Shown here: positions 1 through 12,800 of the stretch, one piece after another
Layout of the letters: the number at the start of each line of letters is the position of its first letter
How positions within the stretch are numbered: the stretch's first letter is position 1
Assembly: GCF_964340395.1 (NCBI RefSeq)
Contig: NC_135559.1
Location: 13,738,759 to 13,802,758 of the forward strand
Length of the DNA stretch: 64,000 nt
From: Glandiceps talaboti
Taxonomy: Eukaryota; Hemichordata; Enteropneusta; Spengelidae
Direction: 5' to 3'
Made by a program: the position numbers and the translations under genes
Notes under the pieces: model-generated
The model's database searches: none
What the model saw: only the letters and a program-made list of their open reading frames with translations
Told to the model about the DNA's origin: nothing

Positions 1-169
1 ATTGATACTGTGATGAATTCCATTTACTGTACACTTACCTGGAGTACGTCTTTTACTTTCCCTCCTTTCTCCTCGTCCCATTTCACTACCATAGTGAATT
101 CCGGGAAAGACTCGATATGCATATAAAACTTCATCTTTGTTTTTTCTATACTGTCAAATCATGCCTGTT

Positions 170-485
170 AAGAAGACAATATATTTCATGATTTTTTAAA
201 ATGAATTTCTACATCATGACAACCAGTGTCTATGTCATTGTTCCGTGATACTTGAAAAATGAGTCAAAACATTCAAAATCAATATTATTTTTCTTGATTT
301 TTCATGAATTATGTTTGAGGTGGTATAATTATATTATTCTCTAATATTTTCCTTTCATTCAGCTGGAAAATACTCATGACCTAAGGGTTGTCACTACTCC
401 TCTAGCAACTCGTAGTGACAAGGCCCCTTAGGTCACTCATATTTCCTTGGCTGAACGAAGAAAAATATTGGGGAACAATATCTAA
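170..485. repeat. Foldback element, copy 1
   Basis: The right part (about 340-481) is nearly palindromic: AATATTTTCCTTTCATTCAG and ATACTCATGACCTAAGG pair with CCTTAGGTCACTCATATTTC and AAAAATATTG. The whole stretch is the reverse complement of 21400-21730. Confidence 0.75.
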
Positions 486-2890
486 ATATTACTCACTTTT
501 GCAAGTACAACAACTGTAATATCTGCTGCCTTGAGAGTTGCGTATGTCAAAGGATGTACTTTGTTACAAACAAAACCTGCAAATAATCTATAAACGACAA
601 GGAACAGGACTGGGGAGGGGGAGGTATGGACTGTGTTTGTTTAATCTTATCATCCTTATTAACACTGCTAGGTAACAATGTTAGACCTATTTCTGGTTAT
701 CTTTACATTGCTGATAGCAAAGACAAAAATAAAAAATAATTCTTAAATTTTTCAAGGACAACAAAAGTTTGATAATATTTAACTTCATGAAGTTGTTTTC
801 GCATTGCACCCAAATTTTCAAGTAGCTCACCAAAGCTTTCGCCAGGTATCCACCATGGCTTCGTCTGTGTTTTCTGAAGTCATGACACATGTCCATAGAC
901 CCTCCACCAACGTATAATCTCTTCTCGTCTTTTGCGAGATTTTATGTGTGATTTATGTAGTGTCACAAGGTTTTTACACCCAGGACAGGAAGTCTTCATT
1001 ACCGCTATAGTAACAGGATTAATTAAACTTAATGTATGCAAACAGAGTTCGTTTCATTGGAAATGCCGCAGTTGTGTATCCTGTTGATGGAGGGTCTATG
1101 CACATGTCTGACTTCAGACAATTATCCCAAATTCTCAGAAGTTGGTAACGTCCCCTATCACGGTTCATAGATGGTTTTAAAGTCCGAATACGAATCGCTT
1201 CCTAAACCTTCACCTAAACCAGTCCAACTAACGGTGCAATACGAAGTTAGATTCATGAACTTAGACTGACTGTTTGCACAGACGAGTTTTCATCATAATA
1301 TTTAACTTATACTGACTAATCAGTCATTTATACATTCATTAACATAAAATGATATCTCATTCTCACCTTGATAACTTTCTTGTAGATTTTACATCAAGAA
1401 AGATATTGAACAGTCACCAACTTGCAATCACACCTTGGTTAGCCTTCTGCTACTTCTTCTACATGATAAAATAAAACAAGATGGTTAAAAAAGTGAACAT
1501 ACAGCATAGTACATTTCAAGTATAGCATGTGGATGTTGTTTTTTTCAGATGTTTTTTGTCTAGCCAACTTTTGGGTCAAATATGAACAAAAGTTAGCATT
1601 TCCTAGCCTTTACTCTATGATGACACACACACAAAAAACAGTTTTGATCAATTCAACTTGCAATATGCAATTTTGTCTTTATTAGAAGGCACACTGGCCT
1701 ATAGGAAAATGAAATAAGAAACATTTACGATTTACAAATGGAAATATTTTTTTTTCCACTACGAAGTTACCTTATCAAATGCCCCTGCTTTCTCTAACTC
1801 TCATATCATTCAATATATCATTCTCTCAAACCAGAGTTGATGTTTCTGCCATGACACTGCGAAATATTGATGTCTTGACTTAAGCGGTGCCATAAAGGGG
1901 CTATGAAGAGGCTATGGTTTATGACAGTGCAATATATATATGAAATATTCTTTGTGTGTACCCTGGTGTGCATGCTTGTATTCACTCACTATACCCCTGA
2001 GTGATTACACAGGAGTGCATACAACAGTCTACAAGATATATAGGGCTACTTCTACATTGTTATCTCATACACATTCTTTGGATGTTATGCTAGGTATAAA
2101 TACCTAGACTACAAGTACTTTAATACTGACCCCTGTACAGTAACTCTTTGTACTCTGTGTAGAGTCAAATATTTAAAATACATTACAGGTAAATGTTTTT
2201 AAATTCTGTTATTAATCAACCATGCTATAAATTATGACGAATGACTCCTAATATTGCTGATAAAAACTAGACTTCAACACTTTTAAAATATCATTTATTC
2301 TGGGAAAGTTATTTCATATTCCATAAATTGTCTGAGAAATTATTTTACTGCATAATTAAATTTCATAAATTACTTCTCTTAACAACTTTTTTGGTGGTGA
2401 ATCCTGAATTTTTGCTAATGTCTTGTCAGTATCATCAGGGTTGTACCACGAAAATTAGTTAAAATTTGGGGTTCATTTCCAAGGACTTTGTGTTGACTCT
2501 GTGAGCAGAATTTTTCATTAATTAGTAGCTACGAACCCAGACTCCATGAACATTCATTCTTATTAATACCATTATTGTACAATTTTCAATGCTAGTTTAT
2601 ACTTTACATATATTCAATTCTGTGGTTGTAATGTAAAGTTAAACCTCAAACTTGACATCACAAAAATTTTCGATGTTACTTGCTAAATGTCCTAATACAT
2701 GTATGAGTACTCATATTGCAATCAAATACAAACAAGGTTTACATGTACCGGTATAACCAATATCAAGGACAGCCATGGTAACAAACACCTAAGGCTTATA
2801 TAGCTTCTACTGTAGTCTGGTGTTATCCTTTACCAAATCTCAAGATCTCTCTTTATGGGGGTTAGAGATGATTTCATACCACGTTGGCAT
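486..2890. other. No gene seen
   Basis: AT-rich sequence without conserved frames; only small open frames. A scrap of MITE end (AGAAGGCACACTGGCC) lies near 1685. Confidence 0.6.
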
Positions 2891-2896
2891 CTCGAC

Positions 2897-3140
2897 TACT
2901 TATACTGGCTTGACAGTATATCCCAGAGACTTGGCTATCTGACTTGACATACTGGCTTGACAGTATAGCCCAGAGACTTGGCTATCTGACTTGACATACT
3001 GGCTTGACAGTATAGCCCAGAGACTTGGCTATCTGACTTGACATACTGACTTGACATACTGGTGTAACAGATATGTTCTGATGAACAACATTTTCAAGTC
3101 AGATAGCCAAGTCTCTTCTGAGTTACGATATGGCAAACTG
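2897..3140. repeat. 47-bp tandem-foldback family, copy A
   Basis: Units of CTTGACATACTGGCTTGACA, GTATAGCCCAGAGACTTGGC and TATCTGA repeat at 47 bp. A tail follows with GTTCTGATGAACAACATTTT, then an inverted half unit TCAGATAGCCAAGTCT. Confidence 0.9.
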
Positions 3141-3313
3141 CAGCTCCTTATCAAATCAAGAACACCACACGATAAGCTTAACAAAGTCATTAATACCCTT
3201 ACCAAAAGAACCAGCTGTAAATAATGATTTCACTACAACAGGCTCTACTATTTTTTGAATTCAAAAACACTAGGTTTTCTATCTGTTCTGCTTCTTTACC
3301 TACATATACCTGT

Positions 3314-3448
3314 GGTCTTGAAGGACTAGCGAAGCTACATCAGCCATCCAAGCCACCAGTTTGATTTTTAAACTTTTTCCTCTTCACAAAAATTCAAAAT
3401 GGCAGTTAGGTTTGCTGAGTAGTGAAGTAGCATTAGTCCTTCAAGACT
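3314..3448. repeat. Short foldback element
   Basis: GTCTTGAAGGACTAGCGAAG at the left pairs with GTAGCATTAGTCCTTCAAGA at the right; the loop is about 90 bp. Confidence 0.65.
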
Positions 3449-4394
3449 ATACATGTAGCTAGGCTGTGAATAACACCACCGAGATGACAATCTGCAACCC
3501 TTGTCAAATGACAAACACCACACAGTAACCTGGAAAAATATCATTATGCCAAGTATTCAAACAGATGCAAATAATGAACATAATTAACTTTGATATCAAA
3601 ATTTTCCATTCTCCCATAAACCATCCCTCAATATCGGCTAATTTTATCTGCATTTCAACAGCCACGTCATCAATGTGACCGACCCTCATAAAATTCTGTA
3701 CACCACAAACCAACCTGGATCATATCCTTATGCCAATGAATACCATGAGACAAGCTTCATGTCTTGTCAGGAAACTTCACAGCTATAGCAGAGGCATACA
3801 CATCGACCGCACACAGATTTCAAAAGGCTTGCACTTTGCATCTCCATATTGCTGTTCTGACCTACATCCTACCCACCTACAGTATCACCAGCCAAACTGA
3901 AAATGATTTCTAACTTATCAACACAATGTTACTTGTTTGCTCTTTACAACACACCCACGTACCTATACTCCTACGCAGACATGGCATTCTGACCAATCAG
4001 GTCAGACTTAACTATGGTCCAATACCTAGACCTTGTGGCATTCTGGAATGTACTGTATTAATGTTTAACTTTAATTGCATACCCTGCTACACATGATTTA
4101 CCACATGCTTTATACCAGTTACCTTTCACTCTACATATTTTACAGCTTTGAAATTAATTTCAGATCGAAATATACATGAACGTCGTTGTCTCTAATTATT
4201 TCTTTGGTCAAATAAAACAACTATTTGTGATAATTTAGGACGTATTTCCAAGGAAATATATTAATAAGTCTGATTGTAAGTCCATTTCAAGCTCTAAAGA
4301 CTGCCAACGGGTGACCCACTTCCAGCATCTACAGATATGAAATGCCTAACTCCAACCATACATTTTGTAAGTAACATGTACATACAGTGATTGG

Positions 4395-4700
4395 CTGCTT
4401 TTTACAAGGTTTGGAAACCCTAGTAACAGAGGGGTAAGGTCTGGAAAATTTTGGAGGGGAACCCCTCGTAACAGAAGGGGAAATCTGGTAAAATTTGCAT
4501 AGATTTCTATACCATGTACATGTACCATAATTGTGGTGGGGTACTCCAGTAACAGAAGGGGAAATCTGGTAAACCTTGCATAGATTTCTATACCTTGTAC
4601 ATGTACCATAATTGTGGTTGGGTACTCCAGTAACAGAAGGGGAAATCTGGTAAAATTTGCATAGCTTTCTATACCTTATACCATAATTTCAATGGGGAAG
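4395..4700. repeat. About 82-bp tandem repeat, 3-4 copies
   Basis: TAACAGAAGGGGAAATCTGG recurs at 4468, 4550 and 4631, with ATACCTTGTACATGTACCAT between. A decayed unit leads the array. Confidence 0.85.
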
Positions 4701-4984
4701 CCTAGTAGATTTTAGCTACTTAAAGGACTATGTTTCAATCCCAGGTCATTGCATTAGTATTATCTTAATAAGTATTACATGGGGTTATTCTTTTATTGTG
4801 ATTTAACTTTTTTTTATATCTCTGCCAAACAGGTTTCAGAGTTGACCTACACTTCAATCCTACTCTGCTGTGGGCCTTCAACACCCTTTAACAAAAACAC
4901 AGGACTATAAAAGTTAAATTAGCAAACTCATTCTGATGAGGATTGTTAACTCAAGACACAACAGGAGTAGTCTACTTTGACAAA

Positions 4985-5310
4985 GCAATAAAGTGTGTAC
5001 ATGTAGGGGTAGACTGTAATATGTGGTGTCACTCTGCCCTCACTGGCCAATGTGTGAGGGCACCCTGTCACAATGTACATGCATGTACCTTACAGACTAA
5101 TGTAGGGATGTACGGGGTAGACTGTAAGATACATCCAGTAGCCGATGTGTGAGGGCAGCCCATCATGATGTACATGGATCTTACAGATTAATGTAGGGGT
5201 AGACTGTAAGATGCATCGTGTAACTCTACCCTCGCCCGGGTGGCTAATGTGTGAGGGCAGCCCATCAAGACGCACATGTACCTTACAGACTAACGTAGGG
5301 GTGGGGTAAT
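4985..5310. repeat. About 110-bp diverged tandem repeat
   Basis: Repeats share GGGGTAGACTGTAAGAT, CCAATGTGTGAGGGCA and CATGTACCTTACAGACTAA; three to four copies with indels. Open frames on both strands here are by-products of the repeat. Confidence 0.75.
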
Positions 5311-6636
5311 CACACCCTCCCCCCTCTATCATACTTTTAATCCCTGTTATCTAAGTGGTTGAAGATTCTGTGTACTTTTGAGTAGCCTAATGTCTACATG
5401 TAGTTACATTGTACTTAGGGATTTTGACTATCATTTCCCAAACATCACAACCAGTATTTCGCTAAATGTTTTTTTTTACTTTATTGAAGCTACGCTATGG
5501 ACAGAAGATGGTGCAAATTCTAATTGGGTATTATTATATGTTATCACATGGCTAGAACTTCGAAGCAACTTAGAGATTAAAACGGCTGCTATTATGAATA
5601 TTAACGAACCTGTCTCAGCAGACAGGTGTAGCCAATCACTTAGGGATAGATTTTATAATGGACATGTCTGTAGTGGGTCGAACGTCACGCTGCAGGAAAT
5701 AACCTAATTCTAAGTTTTAGGTTTGAACAGTATTATACACTACCGTTACGGGAAATTCTGGTTATGGTAAGAGACGATTGTCAAAATCCTCACACGACTA
5801 GACACTAGGCCAACTTTTGAGTGATTTTCTCAGATAATATGTCATCTGAACTGAGCATGCTCAGATGCAGAGCATTATTGGGATTACTTTTAGTTGTGGT
5901 TACCTAGTCTCCTTGTAAGAATCTGGGAAACAGTCTTGAAAATTTATTGGTTACACATAATGTGGCAAGATTACTTACAGCAGTGACCATGCTGATTCAT
6001 ATATCTAATAATACCACATTTCCAAATTTCCTACTATATTCTTCAAGATAGTCTGCAAATTCTAATTTCCACTTGTGAAATGACCCAAGTTTAGGACAAT
6101 CCATTACAAAATACTTGAAAAATTTATGTTTGACTACAGTGTTTTGATATTTGTTTCATGCTGATGATTAAATAGACAATGTAAAGTTACAGAGTAACAA
6201 CGGAAAAATGATTCAATATAAACGAACAGAATTTCTGCAAAACTTGAAAGATTTCAAAGTATTTCTGCATAGCTAAAGATGCAAAGTAGTCCATTCTAAT
6301 GGAATTGCTAGAGTAAAGCTGACAAAGCACCCATTGATTAAACGAGGAGGCGTTTCAGGACATGACCTTTGACCTGACCATAAGGTGAAATGTACTGGAT
6401 TTAGTGGTTATGGCTAGGAATGTTTAAATGGTAGACAATCAGTATGGTTTAATTTATGACATTACAAATGAATACAATTTAACAATGTTTGTCAAAGGTG
6501 ACATAAAATATGAACGAGGGAAAGGTTGAACAAGCCAAAGACAAAAACATTGAAAGGAACTTTGACAGGTATGTTTTAATGCATTTTTCTAAACTCATGT
6601 CAACATAACAATTCTAGTTTTAATTTAATCACAACA
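5311..6636. other. No recognisable gene
   Basis: A 109-codon plus frame (5378-5707) has no domain or motif I know and no splice context. Confidence 0.5.
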
Positions 6637-6644
6637 GTTGCAGC

Positions 6645-6814
6645 CAGTGTGCCGTCTAAGCCAATTTGATGCACCACTAATGTACACAATTTCTAGTGAC
6701 GCACCAAAATTTGGTGTTCCCCTATCTCTTACATTTAGTGACGCACAATAAATCCCAGTTTTTCTCATTTTGATTTATAACTACAAAATTTGGCTATCAT
6801 TAGAGAGCACACTG
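6645..6814. mobile_element. hAT-type MITE with 8-bp target duplication
   Basis: A 170-bp element with ends CAGTGTGCCGTCTAA and TTAGAGAGCACACTG (inverted). It is flanked on both sides by GTTGCAGC (6637-6644 and 6815-6822). Related copies lie at 23330 and about 37236-37386. No coding capacity. Confidence 0.88.
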
Positions 6815-7779
6815 GTTGCAGCACTGACCCTGTACATTAGGTTAATATACACCTGCTACTGTACAAGTAAATATACTGATTAATATGTGGTCTGATTTTC
6901 CTCACACACTAGAATGTTGATGAGTCATTAAAGTGGAAGGCCATAAATTGCCTTGCACATTTGCAAACAGGAAGTGGAAAATATAGCACCCTCTAGTGTT
7001 GAACACCAATGTGGGGGAATAACATACACTACAGCATATACCAAACACTGCATGTCCCACTCCAACAATGGGATTGATTAGAAACATTTCATTGAATGTT
7101 GGTAATTGGAGGTGATGTCATGGATCAAAGTATAGCAAATAGCACAGAATTACTTGGCAAATGCGTTTGCAGTAGTTAGTTTTGTGATGATCCAAAACTT
7201 ATTTTTATCTCTTATGCCACACCAAATGCCCTCATCATGCCCTCTGCATTGGGAGGAAAAATGTCATGTATGAATCAAAACCAGAAAACACCAATAAATC
7301 AAGCCTTGTGATTTTGTTATTTGGTTGTCAGTGAACATGAAATGGTCTTCAGTTTGTACTGGATTTAATCACAGACAAGTAAGAAATGTCTATTTGTTTG
7401 TGGTTTAATTTACTACCAAACCTACTCCCCAAGACTATCGCATTCATTGGTCAACAATTTCATGATGTGTTAAAATTGGAAATACCTCCTACACACTGGG
7501 TTTGAACAAAAAGTGGCAATTTTCATTTTAAGTATGCACAAATTTCAAATTATCACTTTTCATTTAAAATTTTAAGTATATATTTTTTTTTAAATATCTG
7601 CCTTATTTACTTACTTTAAATAAACTAATCTAACGACACAAAAACAAAACAAAAACGAAAGTTAGGATCACAAATGTTCCTGGACACTTGGTTCATAGTT
7701 GAAATGAACTTTTCTACTCATTAGAAGTCAAAATTTTCATTTGCAAAAATCACGTTATTATAAGAGGAATTACAAAATG

Positions 7780-9290
7780 ATTTTGCGACTACGGCGACTC
7801 AAAGTGATATGACCTGCTCGGGGACATGCTGAGGACAAGTGATGACGGCCGACCGGCTTTGACACCAATGATAACATTTCGTGAATAGCGCCAGCTATCA
7901 AATGTTTTGGCATGACATGTTAAACTTCAGCGAATCGGTAAAAGTTTTCGGATTTCAGTGGGTAAGTTTTTCTACAGATGTATATTTTTTCCCGTTATCA
8001 AAAATAGAAAAATAAAAATATGTCCTCCTTTTTCCGTGTAGTTTTTGTCGACTGCCAAATAAGTATTCAAGAGACGTCAAAATGGTGAAAATGCAATATA
8101 AACACACATTCTATCTCTTTTTATATTCACGCTAACAGCGTTTTTTTAAATACGTAAGTTAGATATATTACTAGGGTGTTCTTTGTGTAAGGATAATATT
8201 TCTGGTCACCAGAGACACTGTACCCAACGCTCCGACATCTGATTGCCAAGGCCTTGATCCGGACTCTCATCTGAGTAAAAAAAATGTCAAACACATCGGA
8301 CGCGACGCTGTTTCTCCGGACTTTGACCCCATTTAGAGATTCCGTGAATCTACAAGATATCGTGACACTTTTGTGGGGGAGAGAAATAGCAAGCGGGTTC
8401 GTTGCCAAAGAAAGAACAATGTACATCCATACCTGATACAGTGGACGAGAGATTAGCAAAACAAAAGTTACTCGGTGAAGTTTACTTGAATCACCTGGTC
8501 GGCCATGTTCAGAAGAGCATTCTGGGTAAATTGTCTGAGCATGTCAGCCCTCCAATACCATTATTTATATAGGGGTGTTGCGGTTTGTATTCTAGCGCGG
8601 GTAGAAAGCAGATTTATTTGCATCAAATATGTTTGAACGTTTTGCAAACTAGTCATATGTATGTGTTAATATTAAAATTAGGTCCCTAAAAAACTTTTAT
8701 TACGGAAGAGTAAGCTTCTTTTTTTGAGGTAGAACTAGTCCCTGCCCCATACGTTACCGACGCTAAGTGGTGACGTCATTTTTGCCCGATAACGTTCTCC
8801 ACCCATATGTTGGGTGTGCCGGTTGAAATTGAATGCAACATAATCAGCACTACGCTCATGAATTTTATCACAGCTGAGCGAAAAAGCGTCGGGTGAAACA
8901 CCGGTAACATCACATTTGAAGGTATGTACGATATGTTGTCAATACTTGGACCAATTTATTTGATAATATATCCCCCAAGACGGTGAGAATCCGTTCACCT
9001 TTCGACGAAGGTTGTTGTCCGGATACACGAGGGCGGCCGGCAGGTGTTATGGGTAGGGTGTCTACGAACTGTGTTACGAAAAATGCTCGTGGTACATAAA
9101 AGTGCACTGCAACCAACCCCCCTGGAGTGAAATGCTTACCTAGTACTGTTTGTTACAAAACATCCAGAAAATGTTCACATATTTCCATAGCCAAGGAATC
9201 CCTGCCCAGTCCCGAAAGTTGCACTTTCAACCCCCGTGAAAAAATCGTACCAACCGTCCGATAACCAGGAAAAGTGACATAGTTGTTTAT
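7780..9290. promoter_or_regulatory. CpG-richer island, candidate promoter region
   Basis: CpG is clearly commoner here than in the flanking tens of kilobases. Minus-strand sequence at 8514-8529 reads TTACCCAGAATGCTCT, like a ZNF143/STAF site, next to GAACATGGCCGACC (8498-8511), like a YY1 site; such pairs mark start sites. A TATA-like TTTATATAGG lies on plus near 8566. Plus-strand donors GTAAGT (7962) and AAG/GTATGT (8922) could end noncoding first exons of the myosin gene. Minus donors near 8432 could serve a divergent transcript. No coding gene is recognised. Confidence 0.4.
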
Positions 9291-12200
9291 GATTTGGGTT
9301 GAAATTTACCTTCTGCGATACGTTGTCGGTAACAATAAAACCAATTTCTTAGTGAAAACGGTAATATAAATAAATTATTTCAAATGTGATTTGCAATCTA
9401 CGATTAATATCACGTTAGCTGTGTAGTATTTGTATTATTTGTACCAGCTTCACACCAGTACAAATGTATGTATGTACTAATGTAGGGATGTATGTTAGCA
9501 CAACAATGAATTTGAAATAACAATTCAATTTTCAGTAATATGCGAAATGTAAATAAATCAACTGAATATTTGTTCATATCACTGAACTGTATCAAAATTA
9601 GTAATGTAAAAATGTTCTACTATATCATACATCAAAAGAATTTTGATGGAATAGATGGAATACCTAACATCTGTAATTTATACAGCAAACATAAGTTGTA
9701 TGACTGTGTTATGGTACCCTGTCCAACAAAAATGTCACAGGAATGGTCTTGAAATGAGAATAGTATTTGGATTGTTAATCCAGGGATCTCATTTAGGTTA
9801 CCATAGTTACAGTGTTATCTGAAATATCTGTATAGTATGGGTATTCACTATTTCTAAACAAGTAATTGACCTTACAGTTACAAAGTACTTGTACCATTTA
9901 CAGATGTAACTTTTGGACTCAGAAGTTCAGAATGACCTTGTCTGTTTTACTTTGCATTTTGAAAGCAAAATCTGATGTAAATTAATATCAAGTTGTCACA
10001 TTGTTCCTTATTATGGTGTATTTATATCCCAGATGATCAAAATATTGAGTAGGAATTGGTCAATTTGAACCAGAGGTACTAAGTATGTTGTGATGATAGC
10101 CTAAGATCAAAACATCAAAGTTCCTAACTTGGTTTGTCCATCTCAATAATAGATCCATGGTTTGTCCCACTCTCTCCTGAAAAGACCTAAAATGTCTTGA
10201 AATGGATTCCAGATCTGGTACCAAGTTTCTGACTGAGGATCCTAGGTTTATATTGAATAAGCAAATAATAATCACAAACAGTAAAGTTCTCATCGAATTT
10301 TTAAAGTTATAGTCCTGGGAATTTTGCAAAAGCACAGTTCACTCCAGGGTCTGCATATAATCACTGTAGTATCTCGTGTTATGTAGGCAAAAAAAAAGAG
10401 ATAAGTTAGATAACGATCGGAAACCAGATACATAGTTTGCTAAGGTTAAAATACGATCAGACATTAGTGATCTTCAACAGCTCTCAAAAATTATCAGGAA
10501 AGAAACAATGGTAGAAAATGACTAAAAGTTTGATAGCAGTCACATGAAATCAATTCAGATATCACTAGATGTGTTGGTATTCGGTACAGACAGAATCTGT
10601 CCTTGCATTGTATTCTGTTCAATTATGGGTGTTCCTTGAAAATATATTTTGAAATAACAACTATATTGTTCACTGTGTTGTGACCTCTTTGATAACACAA
10701 AGGGTGTGAGGTAATATCTTCACCAGTTATACAGACACAGCACACCTTTACATTTAGTAGTTACCCCAGTCTAGTGTATTACCAGTAGCATACATGGTGC
10801 CCCACCTTTTGGAAATTCCTTTTGTCTATGAAATTCCACACCGCCATTCATTCGTAAATTTGCACATTGTCACCACAAAGAAATGCACAATCACAGTAAC
10901 AAATCTTTTAAAGACCGGTTTTACAGAAGAACATGTTATAGGCAATGGTCAAGGTTGTATGTGGACTTTTAAGTATTCAAATATCTATGGCGATCATACT
11001 ACTATTACCGTAGTACTAGGATCAAGGTACATTTCTGAATGAGAGCTGGCTTAAAAGTTAAAGCAGTAGGTTACCCAGTCATCGTAGTCAAATATTTGTC
11101 AAGGCTTGGCCTATTTCCATTTGACCTTACCTATTTTGTCCACATATGTGCAACCTGTCCTTCAGAAACAGTGAGAATGGACTACCGTACTTGAATATTA
11201 GGGGTTGTGGTCCAAGTATTGGTTGTCAACTTGTTGGCACATTCCTATAGAAGTACACACACAACATAAAAGTTAGTATGAAGATTGAAGTAGCTATATC
11301 ATGGATATGGGGTATTGTGTGTGTGTATCCAAAGGTCTTGTTGGCAACACCCCCTTTTAGTGACCTTACCTTCAGGAGGTGTATTTTACTATTGTTCTTG
11401 CAATTTTACGTACAAGTTTTGGAGTTGACAAGTTGTTAGAACTGTTTGTACAGTGAAAAGTAGTCAGAGATTAAATGAAGAATGGCAATAATATAAAACT
11501 ACGGTATCACAATCTAGTTCACTCAGTAAAGACCAGTAGCATTTTGTGTTGGAATTCAAATTGATATGGAAGTGTACTCATATAATGAGGTATATTTTGT
11601 CAACAGTTTAATGTTTATTCTACTTTGATTTCTGTTATCAAGTAATGAGGAGGAAAGAATAGAAAGAGTCAGTTAAGTTGTTTGGGGGATGACTCATTAA
11701 TTCAGCTGTAAAATTATAGAGTTACAGATACATGCAAATTAATTTATGGTTTTCGCAGCTTCATTCAAGTTACTGTCATCAAATGTATCTAGCCACATAC
11801 ATGTAAGGTAATGTATTTCTTTTCATCGCTCTTCTAAAATTATATCCATTGTTTATTGCATAACTCCTATATTGATAGACAGAGTATTGTATTTGAACAA
11901 TAGCCAATAGTGTTACACAAACAATTGAAAAATATTTTGATTGTTTTTCAGAAGTTGGGTATTGTGTTCCTTTATTCCTTGCTCACAGTGTTTCGTTTAA
12001 GACTAGAGTGGTATGTTGGTAAAATGCACCAGAATTTCCTAGTTAGTTTGTCATGTTTCCACTGTACTATGTTTGGTCAAACTATTGCTATGTCAGATTA
12101 ACCCACTTGCCCTTTTCTATTAACAGGGTTCCCATCCTTCGCCAAAACAATAATGGTCATATCCACCATGGCCAATGGCACATTTCTTAAATTTTGTAGA

Positions 12201-12319
12201 AGTTTTGTTTGTATTCTCCATTTCTTGCACCTGTGTCCTGCTAAAATCCCTCGTGGAGAACACTTGTGGTTGTCAGTGTACATGTACATATGTATATTGT
12301 AACCAACAGTTAGAGACTT
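9291..12319. other. No certain gene; one protein-like frame
   Basis: Plus frame 10794-11042 reads HIVTTKKCTITVTNLLKTGF, faintly like a beta-rich extracellular domain. Minus frame 10060-10335 has an internal hydrophobic MRTLLFVIIICLFNINLGSS, like a signal peptide. Neither has supporting exons. Confidence 0.4.
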
Positions 12320-12800
12320 GTCACATCTCACCATCTCAAGCCTACCTTTAGACTTGTCATGTCTTACTCACCATCTCAAGCCTACCTTTAGATTTGTCAT
12401 GTCTCACTCACTATCTCACTCACCATCTCAAGCCTACCTTTACACTTGTCATGTCTCACTCACTATCTCACTCACCATCTCAAGCCTACCTTTAGACTTG
12501 TCATGTCTCACTCACTATCTCACTCACCATCTCAAGCCTACCTTTACACTTGTCATGGTCTCACCATCTCAAGCCTACCTTTAGACTTGTCATGTCTTAC
12601 TCACCATCTCAAGCCTACCTTTAGATTTGTCACATCTCACCATCTCAAGCCTACCTTTAGACTTGTCATGTCTCACCATCTCAAGCCTACCTTTAGACTT
12701 GTCATGTCTCACCATCTCAAACCTACCTTTAGACTTGTCATGTCTTACTTACCATCTCAGGCCTACCTTTAGACTTGTCATGTCTCACCATCTCAAACTT
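12320..12800. repeat. Minisatellite with CACCATCTCAAGCCTACCTT unit
   Basis: About a dozen units of CACCATCTCAAGCCTACCTT plus TAGACTTGTCATGTCTCACT, with variable loss or gain of CACTCACTAT. An inverted scrap (GGTAGGTTTGAGATAATGAG) closes it at about 12810-12829. Confidence 0.93.

Noticed and set aside
5378-5707. 109-codon plus frame as a gene
   Set aside because: No recognisable motif, low-complexity stretches and no splice or promoter context.
8127-8459. 110-codon minus frame in the CpG-rich island
   Set aside because: No recognisable domain; more likely open by chance in a CpG-richer stretch, though a first exon of a divergent gene is not excluded.
12318-12772. Frames of 88 and 108 codons with HHLKPTF repeats
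   Set aside because: Translation of a minisatellite; no start context or flanking exons.
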